Below are positions 54,640 through 63,281 of a DNA stretch of 64,000 bases, one piece after another (position 1 is the stretch's first letter; each line of letters starts with the position of its first letter). Location: NCBI GenBank assembly GCA_902619835.1, contig CACNFS010000003.1, forward strand, positions 1-64,000, in the 5' to 3' direction. Under the pieces are notes generated by a model. That model did no database searches, was not told the DNA's origin, and saw only the letters and a list, made by a program, of their open reading frames with translations. The DNA comes from an uncultured Pelagibacteraceae bacterium (GTDB lineage: Bacteria > Pseudomonadota > Alphaproteobacteria > Pelagibacterales > Pelagibacteraceae). The translations under genes were made by a program, and so were the position numbers.

Positions 54640-55745
54640 TCTCATTTATAATTCCCTTTATAATACTACTTACAGTTGTAGTATTTATCCACGAATACGG
54701 CCATTATTACTATGCTAAGAAGTATGGAGTTGGTGTTACAGATTTTTCTATAGGATTTGGTAAAGAAATATTTGGCTTTAATGACAAATCTGGAACAAGG
54801 TGGAAATTCTGCGCAATTCCTCTTGGCGGATATGTAAAATTTTTTGGCGATAGAAATGTTTTTAGTCAAGCAGAGCAAGAAGAATTATTAAAAAAATATA
54901 GCAAAGAAGATCAAGAAAAGTTATTTGTAGTAAAACCTTTATATCAAAGATCTATAATAGTAGCGGCTGGACCTTTCGCAAATTTCTTATTAGCTATATT
55001 CATTTTTACATTCATTTACATGTTTGCTGGAAAAGATTTTACTCCTGCCCAAATACAGGAGGTTCAAATAGAAAGTCCTGCAGAGGAGGCAGGTATCAAG
55101 TCAGGAGATATTATTAAATCTATAAATGGCAAAGAGGTGAATAGTATAATGGAAGTTTCTGCGTTCATAAATTCCTCTTCATCAGAGACAATTGATATCG
55201 GCATATTAAGAAATGACAGTGAAATAACATTTTCTGTAAAACCTGAGGTAATTAAAGGCGAAGACTCTTTAGGTAATAAAGCAAATAAAAAGATTATAGG
55301 TATAAAAATAGCTCCTTTAAATGACGAAATTAATAGAGAAAGATTAGGCCCGGCAACCGCTTTGCTTTATGCTTTTAAAGAGACTTGGTTTGTAATTGAT
55401 GCTTCTTGGAATTTTATTATTTCAATGTTTAAAGGCACTGGAGACACCACGCAACTTGGTGGCCCTATAAAAATAGCTAAAATCACTGGTCAAGTTGTAA
55501 AACTGGGCTTTATAGCTTTTTTAAGCATTATGGCCTATATATCGATCAGTTTAGGATTTATTAATTTGCTGCCAATACCAATGTTAGATGGCGGACACTT
55601 AATGTTTTACGCTTTTGAGAAGGTTTTAGGCAGACCTTTAACACAAAGGACACAGGAGGGATTTTTTCGAATCGGTCTTTTTTTGCTACTTTCTTTAATG
55701 TTTTTTACAACATTTAATGATTTACGAGATTTAGGCTTATTTTAA
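54627..55745 (+). CDS. rseP: RIP metalloprotease (site-2 protease) RseP
   Basis: VVFIHEYGHYYYAKKYGVGVTDFSIGFGKEIFG; PDZ GIKSGDIIKSINGKEV; LLPIPMLDGGHLMFYAFE. Confidence 0.94.
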   Translation: MEILISFIIPFIILLTVVVFIHEYGHYYYAKKYGVGVTDFSIGFGKEIFGFNDKSGTRWKFCAIPLGGYVKFFGDRNVFSQAEQEELLKKYSKEDQEKLFVVKPLYQRSIIVAAGPFANFLLAIFIFTFIYMFAGKDFTPAQIQEVQIESPAEEAGIKSGDIIKSINGKEVNSIMEVSAFINSSSSETIDIGILRNDSEITFSVKPEVIKGEDSLGNKANKKIIGIKIAPLNDEINRERLGPATALLYAFKETWFVIDASWNFIISMFKGTGDTTQLGGPIKIAKITGQVVKLGFIAFLSIMAYISISLGFINLLPIPMLDGGHLMFYAFEKVLGRPLTQRTQEGFFRIGLFLLLSLMFFTTFNDLRDLGLF

Positions 55746-55768
55746 GCCATTTTTTTGATTAAAAAAGT

Positions 55769-55849
55769 CAATAAAATCAACGCTTTTTGATCATACAATA
55801 TATTGTGTTGATATTTACGTGAAACACCAAAAAAATGTTGATTTTATTG
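55769..55849. promoter_or_regulatory. Regulatory region upstream of HU gene: 13-bp inverted repeat around a 12-bp palindrome
   Basis: CAATAAAATCAAC (55769-55781) and its exact reverse complement GTTGATTTTATTG (55837-55849) flank ACAATATATTGT (55795-55806). Confidence 0.6.
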
Positions 55850-55887
55850 GATTTTTATAGAGATTGGTAAATAACTAAGGGGCATAA

Positions 55888-56163
55888 ATGAATAAAAAAC
55901 AATTAGTAGCAAAAATATCGTCCACACTGGGTCAAAGCAAAGCTGACGCCGAGAGAACATTTGATTCAATTACGACTATTATTTTGGATGCTTTAAAAAA
56001 TGACGATACTGTAAAAATAGCTGGTTTTGGTACTTACAAAGTAGCTAAAAGAAAAGCTAGGGTAGGGAGAAACCCGCGAACAGGCGAGTCAATTCAAATT
56101 GCTGCATCTCAGAAAGTTAAGTTTTTACCTGCTAAAAGCTTAAAAGAAATGTTTAATAGATAA
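55888..56163 (+). CDS. hup: HU family DNA-binding protein
   Basis: MNKKQLVAKISSTLGQSKADAERTFDSITTIILDALKNDDTVKIAGFGTYKVAKRKARVGRNPRTGESIQI. Confidence 0.97.
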   Translation: MNKKQLVAKISSTLGQSKADAERTFDSITTIILDALKNDDTVKIAGFGTYKVAKRKARVGRNPRTGESIQIAASQKVKFLPAKSLKEMFNR

Positions 56164-56173
56164 ACGTTTTATT

Positions 56174-56207
56174 TAGCCCTTATTTGAAAAATCTCAAATA
56201 AGGGCTA
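56174..56207 (+). terminator. Strong hairpin after HU gene (terminator without clear U-tract)
   Basis: tagcccttatttga-aaaatc-tcaaataagggcta, perfect 14-bp stem; followed by actacttgc, so U-tract absent. Confidence 0.6.
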
Positions 56208-56302
56208 ACTACTTGCAAAAAATGCATAGCTCAAATTAAGACAATTCAATTCTTTTTCAATAGTTAAAATCCTATAACGCACGCTTAACAAGGGAGTTAG
56301 TT

Positions 56303-57595
56303 ATGAAAAAATACTTAGGATACTTTTTAGCAGGTACGACCATTTATTTTGGTTTTGCGGGTCTTGGATATGCTGAGACTACGGTGTCTGCAGAAGTACA
56401 ATACATTTTTAATACCCTATTATTTTTAATGTCAGGTTTCTTGGTCATGTGGATGGCCGCAGGTTTTGCAATGTTAGAATCAGGATTAGTAACATCAAAA
56501 TCCGTATCAGCAATCTGTGCAAAAAATATAGGTCTTTATTCAATCGCCGGAGTAATGTTCTGGTTGGTTGGTTATAATTTAGCTTACGGTATCCCAGAAG
56601 GTGGATATATAGGTTCATTCACACCATGGAGTGATAACTCATCATTAGAGACAGGATATTCTGATGGATCTGATTGGTTTTTCCAGATGGTGTTCTGTGC
56701 TACTACAATGTCAATCGTATCTGGTACGTTAGCTGAAAGAATTAAGATCTGGCCATTTTTCTTATTTGCCGCAATTTTAACTGGAATTATCTATCCAATT
56801 TCAATGGGTTGGCAGTGGGGTGGTGGATGGTTATCGGTTGCCGGTTTTTCAGACTTTGCTGGTTCAACATTAGTACATGCTGCTGGAGGAGCCGCGGCTC
56901 TTGCCGGTGCAATTGTATTAGGTGCTAGAACTGGAAGATTTTCAGGAAAAGGCGAGGCTAAACCAATGGCACCATTTGCTGCATCATCAATTCCGTTAGC
57001 TACACTAGGAGTATTTATACTTTGGTTGGGTTGGTTCGGATTTAATGGTGGATCTCAGTTAGCTTCTGGAACGTTAGAAGACGTCTCAGCAGTTGCAACA
57101 ATTTATATCAATACGAATTTAGCTGCAGGCGGTGGTGTATTAGCCGCTGCAACTGTATCAAGAGTAATTGGTGGTAAAACTGATGTAGTAATGATGCTTA
57201 ACGGTGCGATAGCCGGTCTAGTAGGTATTACTGCAGAACCATTAACACCAAGTCCATTAGCTGCAATCTTTATTGGAGCAATAGCAGGGGTACTAATGTA
57301 CTTCTCAACAAAACTATTGTTTAAAATGAAAATTGACGATGTAGTTGGTGCCATCCCAGCACACTTAGTTGCTGGTGTATGGGGTACATTAGCAGTGCCA
57401 TTTACAAATGGAGATGTTTCTTTTGGAGCACAATTCCTAGGAACTATCTCAGTAGTGGTATTCGTATTCATAGTCTCGTTTATTGTTTTCCAAGTAATCA
57501 AAAATACAATTGGATTAAGAATAAGTAAAGAAGCCGAAAGACTAGGAACTGACAAAGCAGAAGTCGGTGTAATAGCTTACGGTATAAGAGACTAA
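56303..57595 (+). CDS. amtB: Ammonium transporter
   Basis: Signal peptide; FMVMWMAAGFAMLESGLV-type N-terminus (LVMWMAAGFAMLESGLVTSKSVSAICAKN); FAGSTLVHAAGGAAALAGAIVLGARTGRF. Confidence 0.97.
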   Translation: MKKYLGYFLAGTTIYFGFAGLGYAETTVSAEVQYIFNTLLFLMSGFLVMWMAAGFAMLESGLVTSKSVSAICAKNIGLYSIAGVMFWLVGYNLAYGIPEGGYIGSFTPWSDNSSLETGYSDGSDWFFQMVFCATTMSIVSGTLAERIKIWPFFLFAAILTGIIYPISMGWQWGGGWLSVAGFSDFAGSTLVHAAGGAAALAGAIVLGARTGRFSGKGEAKPMAPFAASSIPLATLGVFILWLGWFGFNGGSQLASGTLEDVSAVATIYINTNLAAGGGVLAAATVSRVIGGKTDVVMMLNGAIAGLVGITAEPLTPSPLAAIFIGAIAGVLMYFSTKLLFKMKIDDVVGAIPAHLVAGVWGTLAVPFTNGDVSFGAQFLGTISVVVFVFIVSFIVFQVIKNTIGLRISKEAERLGTDKAEVGVIAYGIRD

Positions 57596-57631
57596 TTAAA
57601 AATTCCCTCCCTCGTTAGTTGGGAAAAATTA

Positions 57632-57665
57632 TAAGGCCTAGTTCGGTTCCCCCGTCTAGGCCTTA
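57632..57665 (+). terminator. Hairpin between tandem amtB genes
   Basis: taaggcctag-ttcggttcccccgt-ctaggcctta then ttagtttt; 10-bp perfect stem. Confidence 0.7.
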
Positions 57666-57750
57666 TTAGTTTTACAAAGCTCGTATGCATTAAATTCATG
57701 ATTCAAATCTCTTAAATTTGATATCAAGACATCAAAAAAAAGGGGGAAAC

Positions 57751-59041
57751 ATGAAAAAAATTAACTTTCATTTTATTAGGTTGTATTTCTGCTTTACTAA
57801 TTAGCTCTCAAAGCTTCGCAGAAACTACAATGTCTCAAGAGGGACAATATATTTTTAATTCTCTAGGTTTTTATTTGGGTGGAGTATTAGTCGCCTTCAT
57901 GGCAGCAGGTTTCTGTATGCTTGAAAGTGGATTAGTGACTACAAAGAGTGTATCGACAATTGCCGCGAAAAATATAGGTAAATTCGCCATATGTTCGCTT
58001 GTATTTTTTTTAGTAGGATACAATTTAGCTTATGGAGTGCCAGAAGGTGGCTATGTAGGCTCATTTACGATTTGGACAGACTCATCTGATGCTGAAACTG
58101 GTTATTCAGGATATTCTGACTGGTTCTTTCAAACAATGTTCGTTTGTGCAACAGCATCAATAGTTTCAGGAGCAGTAGCAGAAAGAATTAAGATCTGGCC
58201 ATTCTTCATTTTTGCCGCAATCATGGCAGGTGTCATTTATCCAATTTCTATGGGTTGGCAATGGGGAGGTGGCTGGCTAGCCAGTGGTGGTTTCTCAGAT
58301 TTTGCTGGGTCAACTTTAGTACATGGATGTGGTGGAGCAGCCGCACTCGCTGGGGTAATAGTCTTAGGTGCTAGAGAGGGAAGATTTGGCAGAAAAGGAG
58401 AAAAGAAATCAATGCAACCTTTCGCTGCCTCAAGTATTCCATTAGTTACGCTCGGAACTTTTTTGCTGTGGTTTGGTTGGTTTGGCTTTAATGGATTTAG
58501 TCAACTAGCAATGGGAACTTTTGATGATGTAAATGCTATTTCCAAAATTGCAGTAAACACACATTTAGCTGGAGCAGCAGGAACTTTTACTGGCGCAGCT
58601 ATTACTAGATTAATTGGAGGCAAAACTGATATCGTAATGATGCTTAATGGCGCGTTAGCTGGTTTGGTAGCAATAACCGCAGAACCTCTAACCCCAGGGC
58701 CAATCGCAGCCATGGCCATAGGATCTATCGGAGCCATCATCATGTATTTTGGCACTAAAATGTTAGAGAGTTATGGTTTAGACGATGTAGTCGGAGCTAT
58801 TCCAGTGCATATGTTTGCTGGAATATTTGGAACACTTGTGGTTCCATTAACTAATCCAGACACATCTTTTGGGACACAATTCATAGGCACAGCATCCGTA
58901 TGTATATTTAGTTTCGTATTGTCTTGGGCTACTTTTACTGCTCTTAAGTCAACAGTTGGGCTAAGAATTAGTAAGGCAGCTGAAAAACTAGGAACTGATA
59001 AAGCTGAAGTCGGAGTGACCGCATACTCAATTAGAGACTAA
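57751..59041 (+). CDS. amtB: Ammonium transporter, second copy; signal peptide out of frame by one A in a 7-A run right after the ATG (in-frame ORF starts at 57830)
   Basis: In-frame body MSQEGQYIFNSLGFYLGGVLVAFMAAGFCMLESGLVTTKSV...; upstream same frame encodes LTFILLGCISALLISSQSFAETT, and the only ATG (57751, after agggggaaac RBS) is one frame off. Confidence 0.9.
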
Positions 59042-59050
59042 AAAAATAAA

Positions 59051-59084
59051 ATAAAAGGCTCGAGAAATCGGGCCTTTTATTCTT
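59051..59084. terminator. Rho-independent terminator after second amtB
   Basis: ataaaaggctcg-agaaat-cgggccttttat then tcttt; overlaps 3' end of the convergent gene. Confidence 0.85.
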
Positions 59085-60102
59085 TATTTTCTTCCCAAAT
59101 ACGTTCCCAATCAACGTTTGGAGATAAACCGAATATTGAATTTATATTAGTAAAATGAACAGCAAGAGAAGGTATAGGCGATATACACAATTCTTTCATA
59201 TAGATTTCATGTAATGGTTTTTCAAAGGGTGCATGCTCTTTCTTACACATGCTTAGGTATTTACCCCAATATTTCTCTATAATTTTTTTACTAGTTAAAA
59301 AAGTACATAAAGTTTCTTCCACCTTTCTCCAATGATAATTATGGCCTAAAAAATTCTGAGTTTTATCTGCTTTTGTATATAAATATGGGTAATCGGCTGG
59401 ACATATAATTATTTCATTTTTAATTTGAGAGGCTATTCTTTCATATGTCAAAATCATTTCACTTATCGAGTTATGTTGATGTAAATAGTCGTCCTCTACA
59501 AAATATATTAAATCCTCACATTTTTTTGCTTCTATTAAGGACTGGTTTATATTAGCCATATTAGAGATTTGATTAGATGAGACTTCCTGGCCTCTTTCAT
59601 TTATTTTTTCAATTTCATTCTCAAATTTAGAAACATCTAAATTGATTAAATCATAATTTGTTCCAAAATTTTTAAAAATTGTATCTATTTTTTCTAAATT
59701 TTCTTGAGAGGAATCATGATCAATAACTTTAAAACTGATTTTTATTTTTTTAAGTTGAGGGTTTGCTTTTATAGAATTTAATAATGATCTAATAGTCCTT
59801 AGAGTGTATTCAATTTTTTCTTTTTCAAATAATCTAGATTTATTTTGTGTTAACATATTCACGCTTGTACACGTTCTAATAATTATATCTAATGCCTTAA
59901 CCGGCCTAGTGATTTTCACTTTTCCTAGGGGGAGGTTAATTGAACTTTTGCCTATCAAGCTTAATTCATCGTTAATCCTCTTATCAACAGTTACTACTTC
60001 AAATGTATTTTGATCAATTATTTCAAAACCTAATTTTCTACATAATTTAATAAAGATTTTTTTTAAAAAACTTGAATTATTTGAGCTGCGAATATTTTTC
60101 AT
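59077..60102 (-). CDS. Glycosyltransferase-like protein (GT-A-type)
   Basis: ALDIIIRTCTSVN...RTIRSLLNSIKANPQLKKIKISFKVIDHDSSQENLEKI...LIYFVEDDYLHQHNSISEMI; DxD-like VEDDY. Confidence 0.65.
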   Translation of the reverse strand: MKNIRSSNNSSFLKKIFIKLCRKLGFEIIDQNTFEVVTVDKRINDELSLIGKSSINLPLGKVKITRPVKALDIIIRTCTSVNMLTQNKSRLFEKEKIEYTLRTIRSLLNSIKANPQLKKIKISFKVIDHDSSQENLEKIDTIFKNFGTNYDLINLDVSKFENEIEKINERGQEVSSNQISNMANINQSLIEAKKCEDLIYFVEDDYLHQHNSISEMILTYERIASQIKNEIIICPADYPYLYTKADKTQNFLGHNYHWRKVEETLCTFLTSKKIIEKYWGKYLSMCKKEHAPFEKPLHEIYMKELCISPIPSLAVHFTNINSIFGLSPNVDWERIWEENKE

Positions 60103-60140
60103 ACTAGTAAAATATATATAATAGTTTAATTATTTGATCT

Positions 60141-60539
60141 ATGAGTATTAAATCTTCACAAAAATTAGTTCAGGAAGCTAATGAAAATATTGAAACATTA
60201 AGTGCGAATGAAGTTAAGAGCTTGGTAGAAAAAGACGAAATTACTCTAATTGACGTAAGGGATATTAGAGAACTATGGAAGGAGGGAACTATAGAGAATT
60301 CAAAACATATACCGAGGGGGATGCTAGAATTTTGGCTAGATCCAAATAGCTCTTACTATCAGGAGAATAAGATAAAAGATTTAAAAAAGATGGTTTTATT
60401 TTGCGCTTTGGGATTTAGATCTGCTTTAGCTACAAAAGCTTTAGTTGATATGGGTTTTAAGAATGTTGCTAATGCAAGTGGTGGATTTGATGCGTTAAAA
60501 AACGCTGGACTAAGAGTAGTTCAAAAAGAAAAAAAATAA
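60141..60539 (+). CDS. Rhodanese-like domain protein
   Basis: EITLIDVRDIRELWKEGTIENSKHIPRGMLEFWLDP...LFCALGFRSALATKALVDMGFKNVANASGGFDA (active-site C). Confidence 0.93.
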   Translation: MSIKSSQKLVQEANENIETLSANEVKSLVEKDEITLIDVRDIRELWKEGTIENSKHIPRGMLEFWLDPNSSYYQENKIKDLKKMVLFCALGFRSALATKALVDMGFKNVANASGGFDALKNAGLRVVQKEKK

Positions 60540-60540
60540 T

Positions 60541-61131
60541 TTATTTACTAGCTTCTTTTAAAACAAACTCAATTCTATCTTGACCCCAAAAAATTTTATT
60601 ATTTGAAATAAATGTTGGTGCCCCAAAAACTCCTTTTTCATAAGCTTCACTAGTTCTTTTTCTTAGAGAGTCTTTTATAGATGAAGATGTAGCTCTTAAA
60701 ACAAAAGTCTTAGGATTGACATTTAAGTTTTTAAGTACTTTCTGAATTATATTGTCATCATTCATATTTAAACCATCCTGCCAAATTGCGTCAAAAATAT
60801 TATCAATATAATAACTTTTAAAATTGTCCTCCTCGGCTACAAAAACACCACGCATTAAATTTAAACTTCTGATTGGAAAATAAGAATTAAACTTAAATTT
60901 AACATTATTTCTCTCAGCAATTAATTTACAATCTCTAATCATATGTCTTGCTTTAGCAGGTATAAAAGCAGGTGCTTTAATTCCATGTAAATTATGTAAA
61001 CCTCCTAAAAGAATGGGCTTATATCTTACTCTAATAGAAGCTTTATGCTCTATTTTTCGTATTTCTTTGTGTGCAAGAAAAGAGTAGGGACTTATAAAGT
61101 CAAAATAAAAATCAAATGGTTTAATCATCAA
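60541..61131 (-). CDS. 2-hydroxychromene-2-carboxylate isomerase / DsbA-family protein
   Basis: FDFYFDFISPYSFLAHKEIRKI; RYKPILLGGLHNLHG; EAYEKGVFGAPTFISNNKIFWGQDRIEFV. Confidence 0.92.
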   Translation of the reverse strand: MMIKPFDFYFDFISPYSFLAHKEIRKIEHKASIRVRYKPILLGGLHNLHGIKAPAFIPAKARHMIRDCKLIAERNNVKFKFNSYFPIRSLNLMRGVFVAEEDNFKSYYIDNIFDAIWQDGLNMNDDNIIQKVLKNLNVNPKTFVLRATSSSIKDSLRKRTSEAYEKGVFGAPTFISNNKIFWGQDRIEFVLKEASK

Positions 61132-61591
61132 AGCTTATTTTTTTAGCAAAGAAAATTCTTATAAACCAGTAAACCACCAATCCAATTGGTCCAGAAAAAT
61201 ATGTTAAAATAAGAGATGGTATAGTAATTATCTTAGGCATAAAATATTTTCTAGCATCCCTTACTATCCAGGCCCCTGCAAACAAACTTATCGCTAGGAA
61301 ATGTAACCAGAAAATTAGTAACAAAATTTCATTAGAGAACATAGAATATAAACCATCTAATCCACTATATAGCTCAAAACCATCAAAAATACTTTTTTCC
61401 AAATAGAGATTGTAGGAGAGATAAGAATAGCCTATTGCTAATAGCAATGGAGCAACAATAGATTGAGTTAAAAAATTAGTAAAACCATGATTGGGAGCAA
61501 AAATTAATAACAACCAAAATGGCACAACTCCCCAATTAGCAACTAAATAAATATTATCTGGAGTGATGAAAGCTATTAGATCATTTAACAT
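61121..61591 (-). CDS. ABA4-like (DUF4281) family membrane protein
   Basis: WGVVPFWLLLIFAPNHGFTNFLTQSIVAPLLL; LHFLAISLFAGAWIVRDARKYFMP; LTYFSGPIGLVVYWFIRIFF. Confidence 0.85.
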   Translation of the reverse strand: MLNDLIAFITPDNIYLVANWGVVPFWLLLIFAPNHGFTNFLTQSIVAPLLLAIGYSYLSYNLYLEKSIFDGFELYSGLDGLYSMFSNEILLLIFWLHFLAISLFAGAWIVRDARKYFMPKIITIPSLILTYFSGPIGLVVYWFIRIFFAKKISFDD

Positions 61592-61617
61592 AAAAAATAA
61601 TATAGTATATTAAAATA

Positions 61618-62178
61618 ATGAATCCCACATTAAATAAAAGTGATTTTGAAGATCTAACCACGAATTTGAAAGATTTAGCTTATTCTTATCTTGAAAAATA
61701 TAATCCATCTAAACAACAGCTTAAAGTTTATTTACTTAAGAAATATTTGTTAAAAATTAAGGGCACTAAATCTAAAAAAGAGGTTACATCTATAATCGAT
61801 GAAATCATTTTGAACTTGGAAAAAAATAAACTTTTGAATGATGAAATGTACTCGGACTCAAAAGCTAGGATGTTTTTGAGAAGGGGTTATTCGTTAAATA
61901 AGATAAATCAATCGCTCAGAAATAAAGGGATTGATGATAAATATGTAAAACAAAGTATAGAAAAAATAAAAGAAGATCAAATTGAACCTGATTTCGTTTC
62001 AGCTTTAAAACTTTGTAGAAGAAGAAGAATAGGTCCTTTACGACCTGAAAGCAATCGTGAATTGTTCTATAAAAAAGATATGGGTATTTTAGCTAGAGGG
62101 GGTTTTAGTTTTGATTTATCAAAAAGAGTTTTAGATTTAGACTCGAAGGAGTTTAAGAAATTAATTAAAATCATCTGA
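61618..62178 (+). CDS. recX: Regulatory protein RecX family
   Basis: YLEKYNPSKQQLKVYLLKKY; LNDEMYSDSKARMFLRRGYSLNKINQSLRNKGIDDKYV; RRRIGPLRPE...KDMGILARGGFSFDLSKRVL. Confidence 0.85.
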   Translation: MNPTLNKSDFEDLTTNLKDLAYSYLEKYNPSKQQLKVYLLKKYLLKIKGTKSKKEVTSIIDEIILNLEKNKLLNDEMYSDSKARMFLRRGYSLNKINQSLRNKGIDDKYVKQSIEKIKEDQIEPDFVSALKLCRRRRIGPLRPESNRELFYKKDMGILARGGFSFDLSKRVLDLDSKEFKKLIKII

Positions 62179-62304
62179 TTTTTTCTTTTTCTCTTCTTCT
62201 ACTAAAATATCAAGTTTTCTTTTTAAAGCATTTCTAACAAGAATAAAAAAAAGAACTCCAAAAAAAGTTACAGACAAAATTATTATTAAAATAGTCTTAA
62301 ACAT
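62161..62304 (-). CDS. 47-aa single-TM small protein
   Basis: Manual translation MFKTILIIILSVTFFGVLFFILVRNALKRKLDILVEEEKKKKSDDFN; overlaps ends of both recX and cysQ; absent from ORF track. Confidence 0.55.
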   Translation of the reverse strand: MFKTILIIILSVTFFGVLFFILVRNALKRKLDILVEEEKKKKSDDFN

Positions 62305-63079
62305 TTAAATTCTCAGAGCGTTTAATTAGCAGACTAGGGTTCCTATAGTCCTCTTTTCCGTATAAAAATGGTTTTTCATCTAATGTTTTTATTATAGCCC
62401 CAGCATTCTGAGCTACCGCATGCCCAGCTGCGTAATCCCACTCATTTGCTCTTTCACTTGCTGCGTAAATATCATATTCCCCTGTTGCAATTACACAAAA
62501 TTTATAAGAGCTAGCCATTTTCACTATGGAAGAAACATTGTGTTCCTTCAACTTATTTAAAATCTTATCAGATGGTTTGTGAGAACTTGAGAGAGCAACA
62601 ATTTTGCCCTTAGGTTGTTTTTTTTTACAATTAATTTTTTTAGTATTATTTTTTTCGATAAGGTAACTCTCACCTGGTGCGTAAGAAAAAAAAAGTCTAT
62701 TTTTTTTTGGTACACCTACCAAGCCAAGTACTGGAACTTTATTAATTACTAAAGCTGCGTTTAGTGTATATTCATCTTTTCCCGCAATATATTCTTTTGT
62801 TCCATCTATAGGATCAATAAGCCAAAATACTTTCGATTTATTTTTTTGATCTAAATTCACTGTTTCTTCGGAAATAATATTAATGTTAGGAGTTAATTCA
62901 GAAATTTTTTTAGATATAAGTTCATTTACCCTTATATCTCCATTACTCACTGGAGATTTATCTTCTTTTATTTCTATTTTAAGACCTTCTTCATAAAGTC
63001 TAATGGACTCTTTACTTGCGTAATTGAATGTTTCAATTAATCCTTCAGCCAATTTTTTAAGCTCATCTTTACTCATCAT
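62297..63079 (-). CDS. cysQ: 3'(2'),5'-bisphosphate nucleotidase CysQ
   Basis: EDKSPVSNGDIRVNELISKKI; IISEE; FWLIDPIDGTKEYIAGKDEYTLNAALV; ANEWDYAAGHAVAQNAGAIIK. Confidence 0.93.
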   Translation of the reverse strand: MMSKDELKKLAEGLIETFNYASKESIRLYEEGLKIEIKEDKSPVSNGDIRVNELISKKISELTPNINIISEETVNLDQKNKSKVFWLIDPIDGTKEYIAGKDEYTLNAALVINKVPVLGLVGVPKKNRLFFSYAPGESYLIEKNNTKKINCKKKQPKGKIVALSSSHKPSDKILNKLKEHNVSSIVKMASSYKFCVIATGEYDIYAASERANEWDYAAGHAVAQNAGAIIKTLDEKPFLYGKEDYRNPSLLIKRSENLNV

Positions 63080-63242
63080 TTATCTTTTCCAGTCTAACAT
63101 TTTCAATATTAATAACTCTTTTACCGTAATTTTCAAAATTAACAGTGACTTTATTGCCTATAATAGATTGGACTTGACCAATGCCCCATTCCTTATTTGC
63201 AGGGTTTTTGACATAATCTCCTGGTTCAAAATCAATTAGCAT
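63069..63242 (-). CDS. DUF3553 family protein (57 aa)
   Basis: Manual translation [57 protein letters not shown]; matches DUF3553 pattern (EPG..V..P....WG.GQVQS..G..VTVNFE..GK); overlaps cysQ start; absent from ORF track. Confidence 0.9.
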   Translation of the reverse strand: MLIDFEPGDYVKNPANKEWGIGQVQSIIGNKVTVNFENYGKRVINIENVRLEKINDE

Positions 63243-63281
63243 TATGGAAAAAAAATAATAAATATATTATACACTTTAAAT

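Noticed and set aside
57103-57555. 150-aa ORF antisense to amtB
   Set aside because: Low-complexity Pro/Ala/Thr composition typical of antisense reading of a membrane-protein gene; the sense strand is clearly AmtB.
58501-58755. 84-aa ORF antisense to second amtB
   Set aside because: Same antisense artefact.
63024-63239. 71-aa plus-strand ORF near cysQ
   Set aside because: Antisense to cysQ N-terminus and the DUF3553 gene, which has a much better family match.
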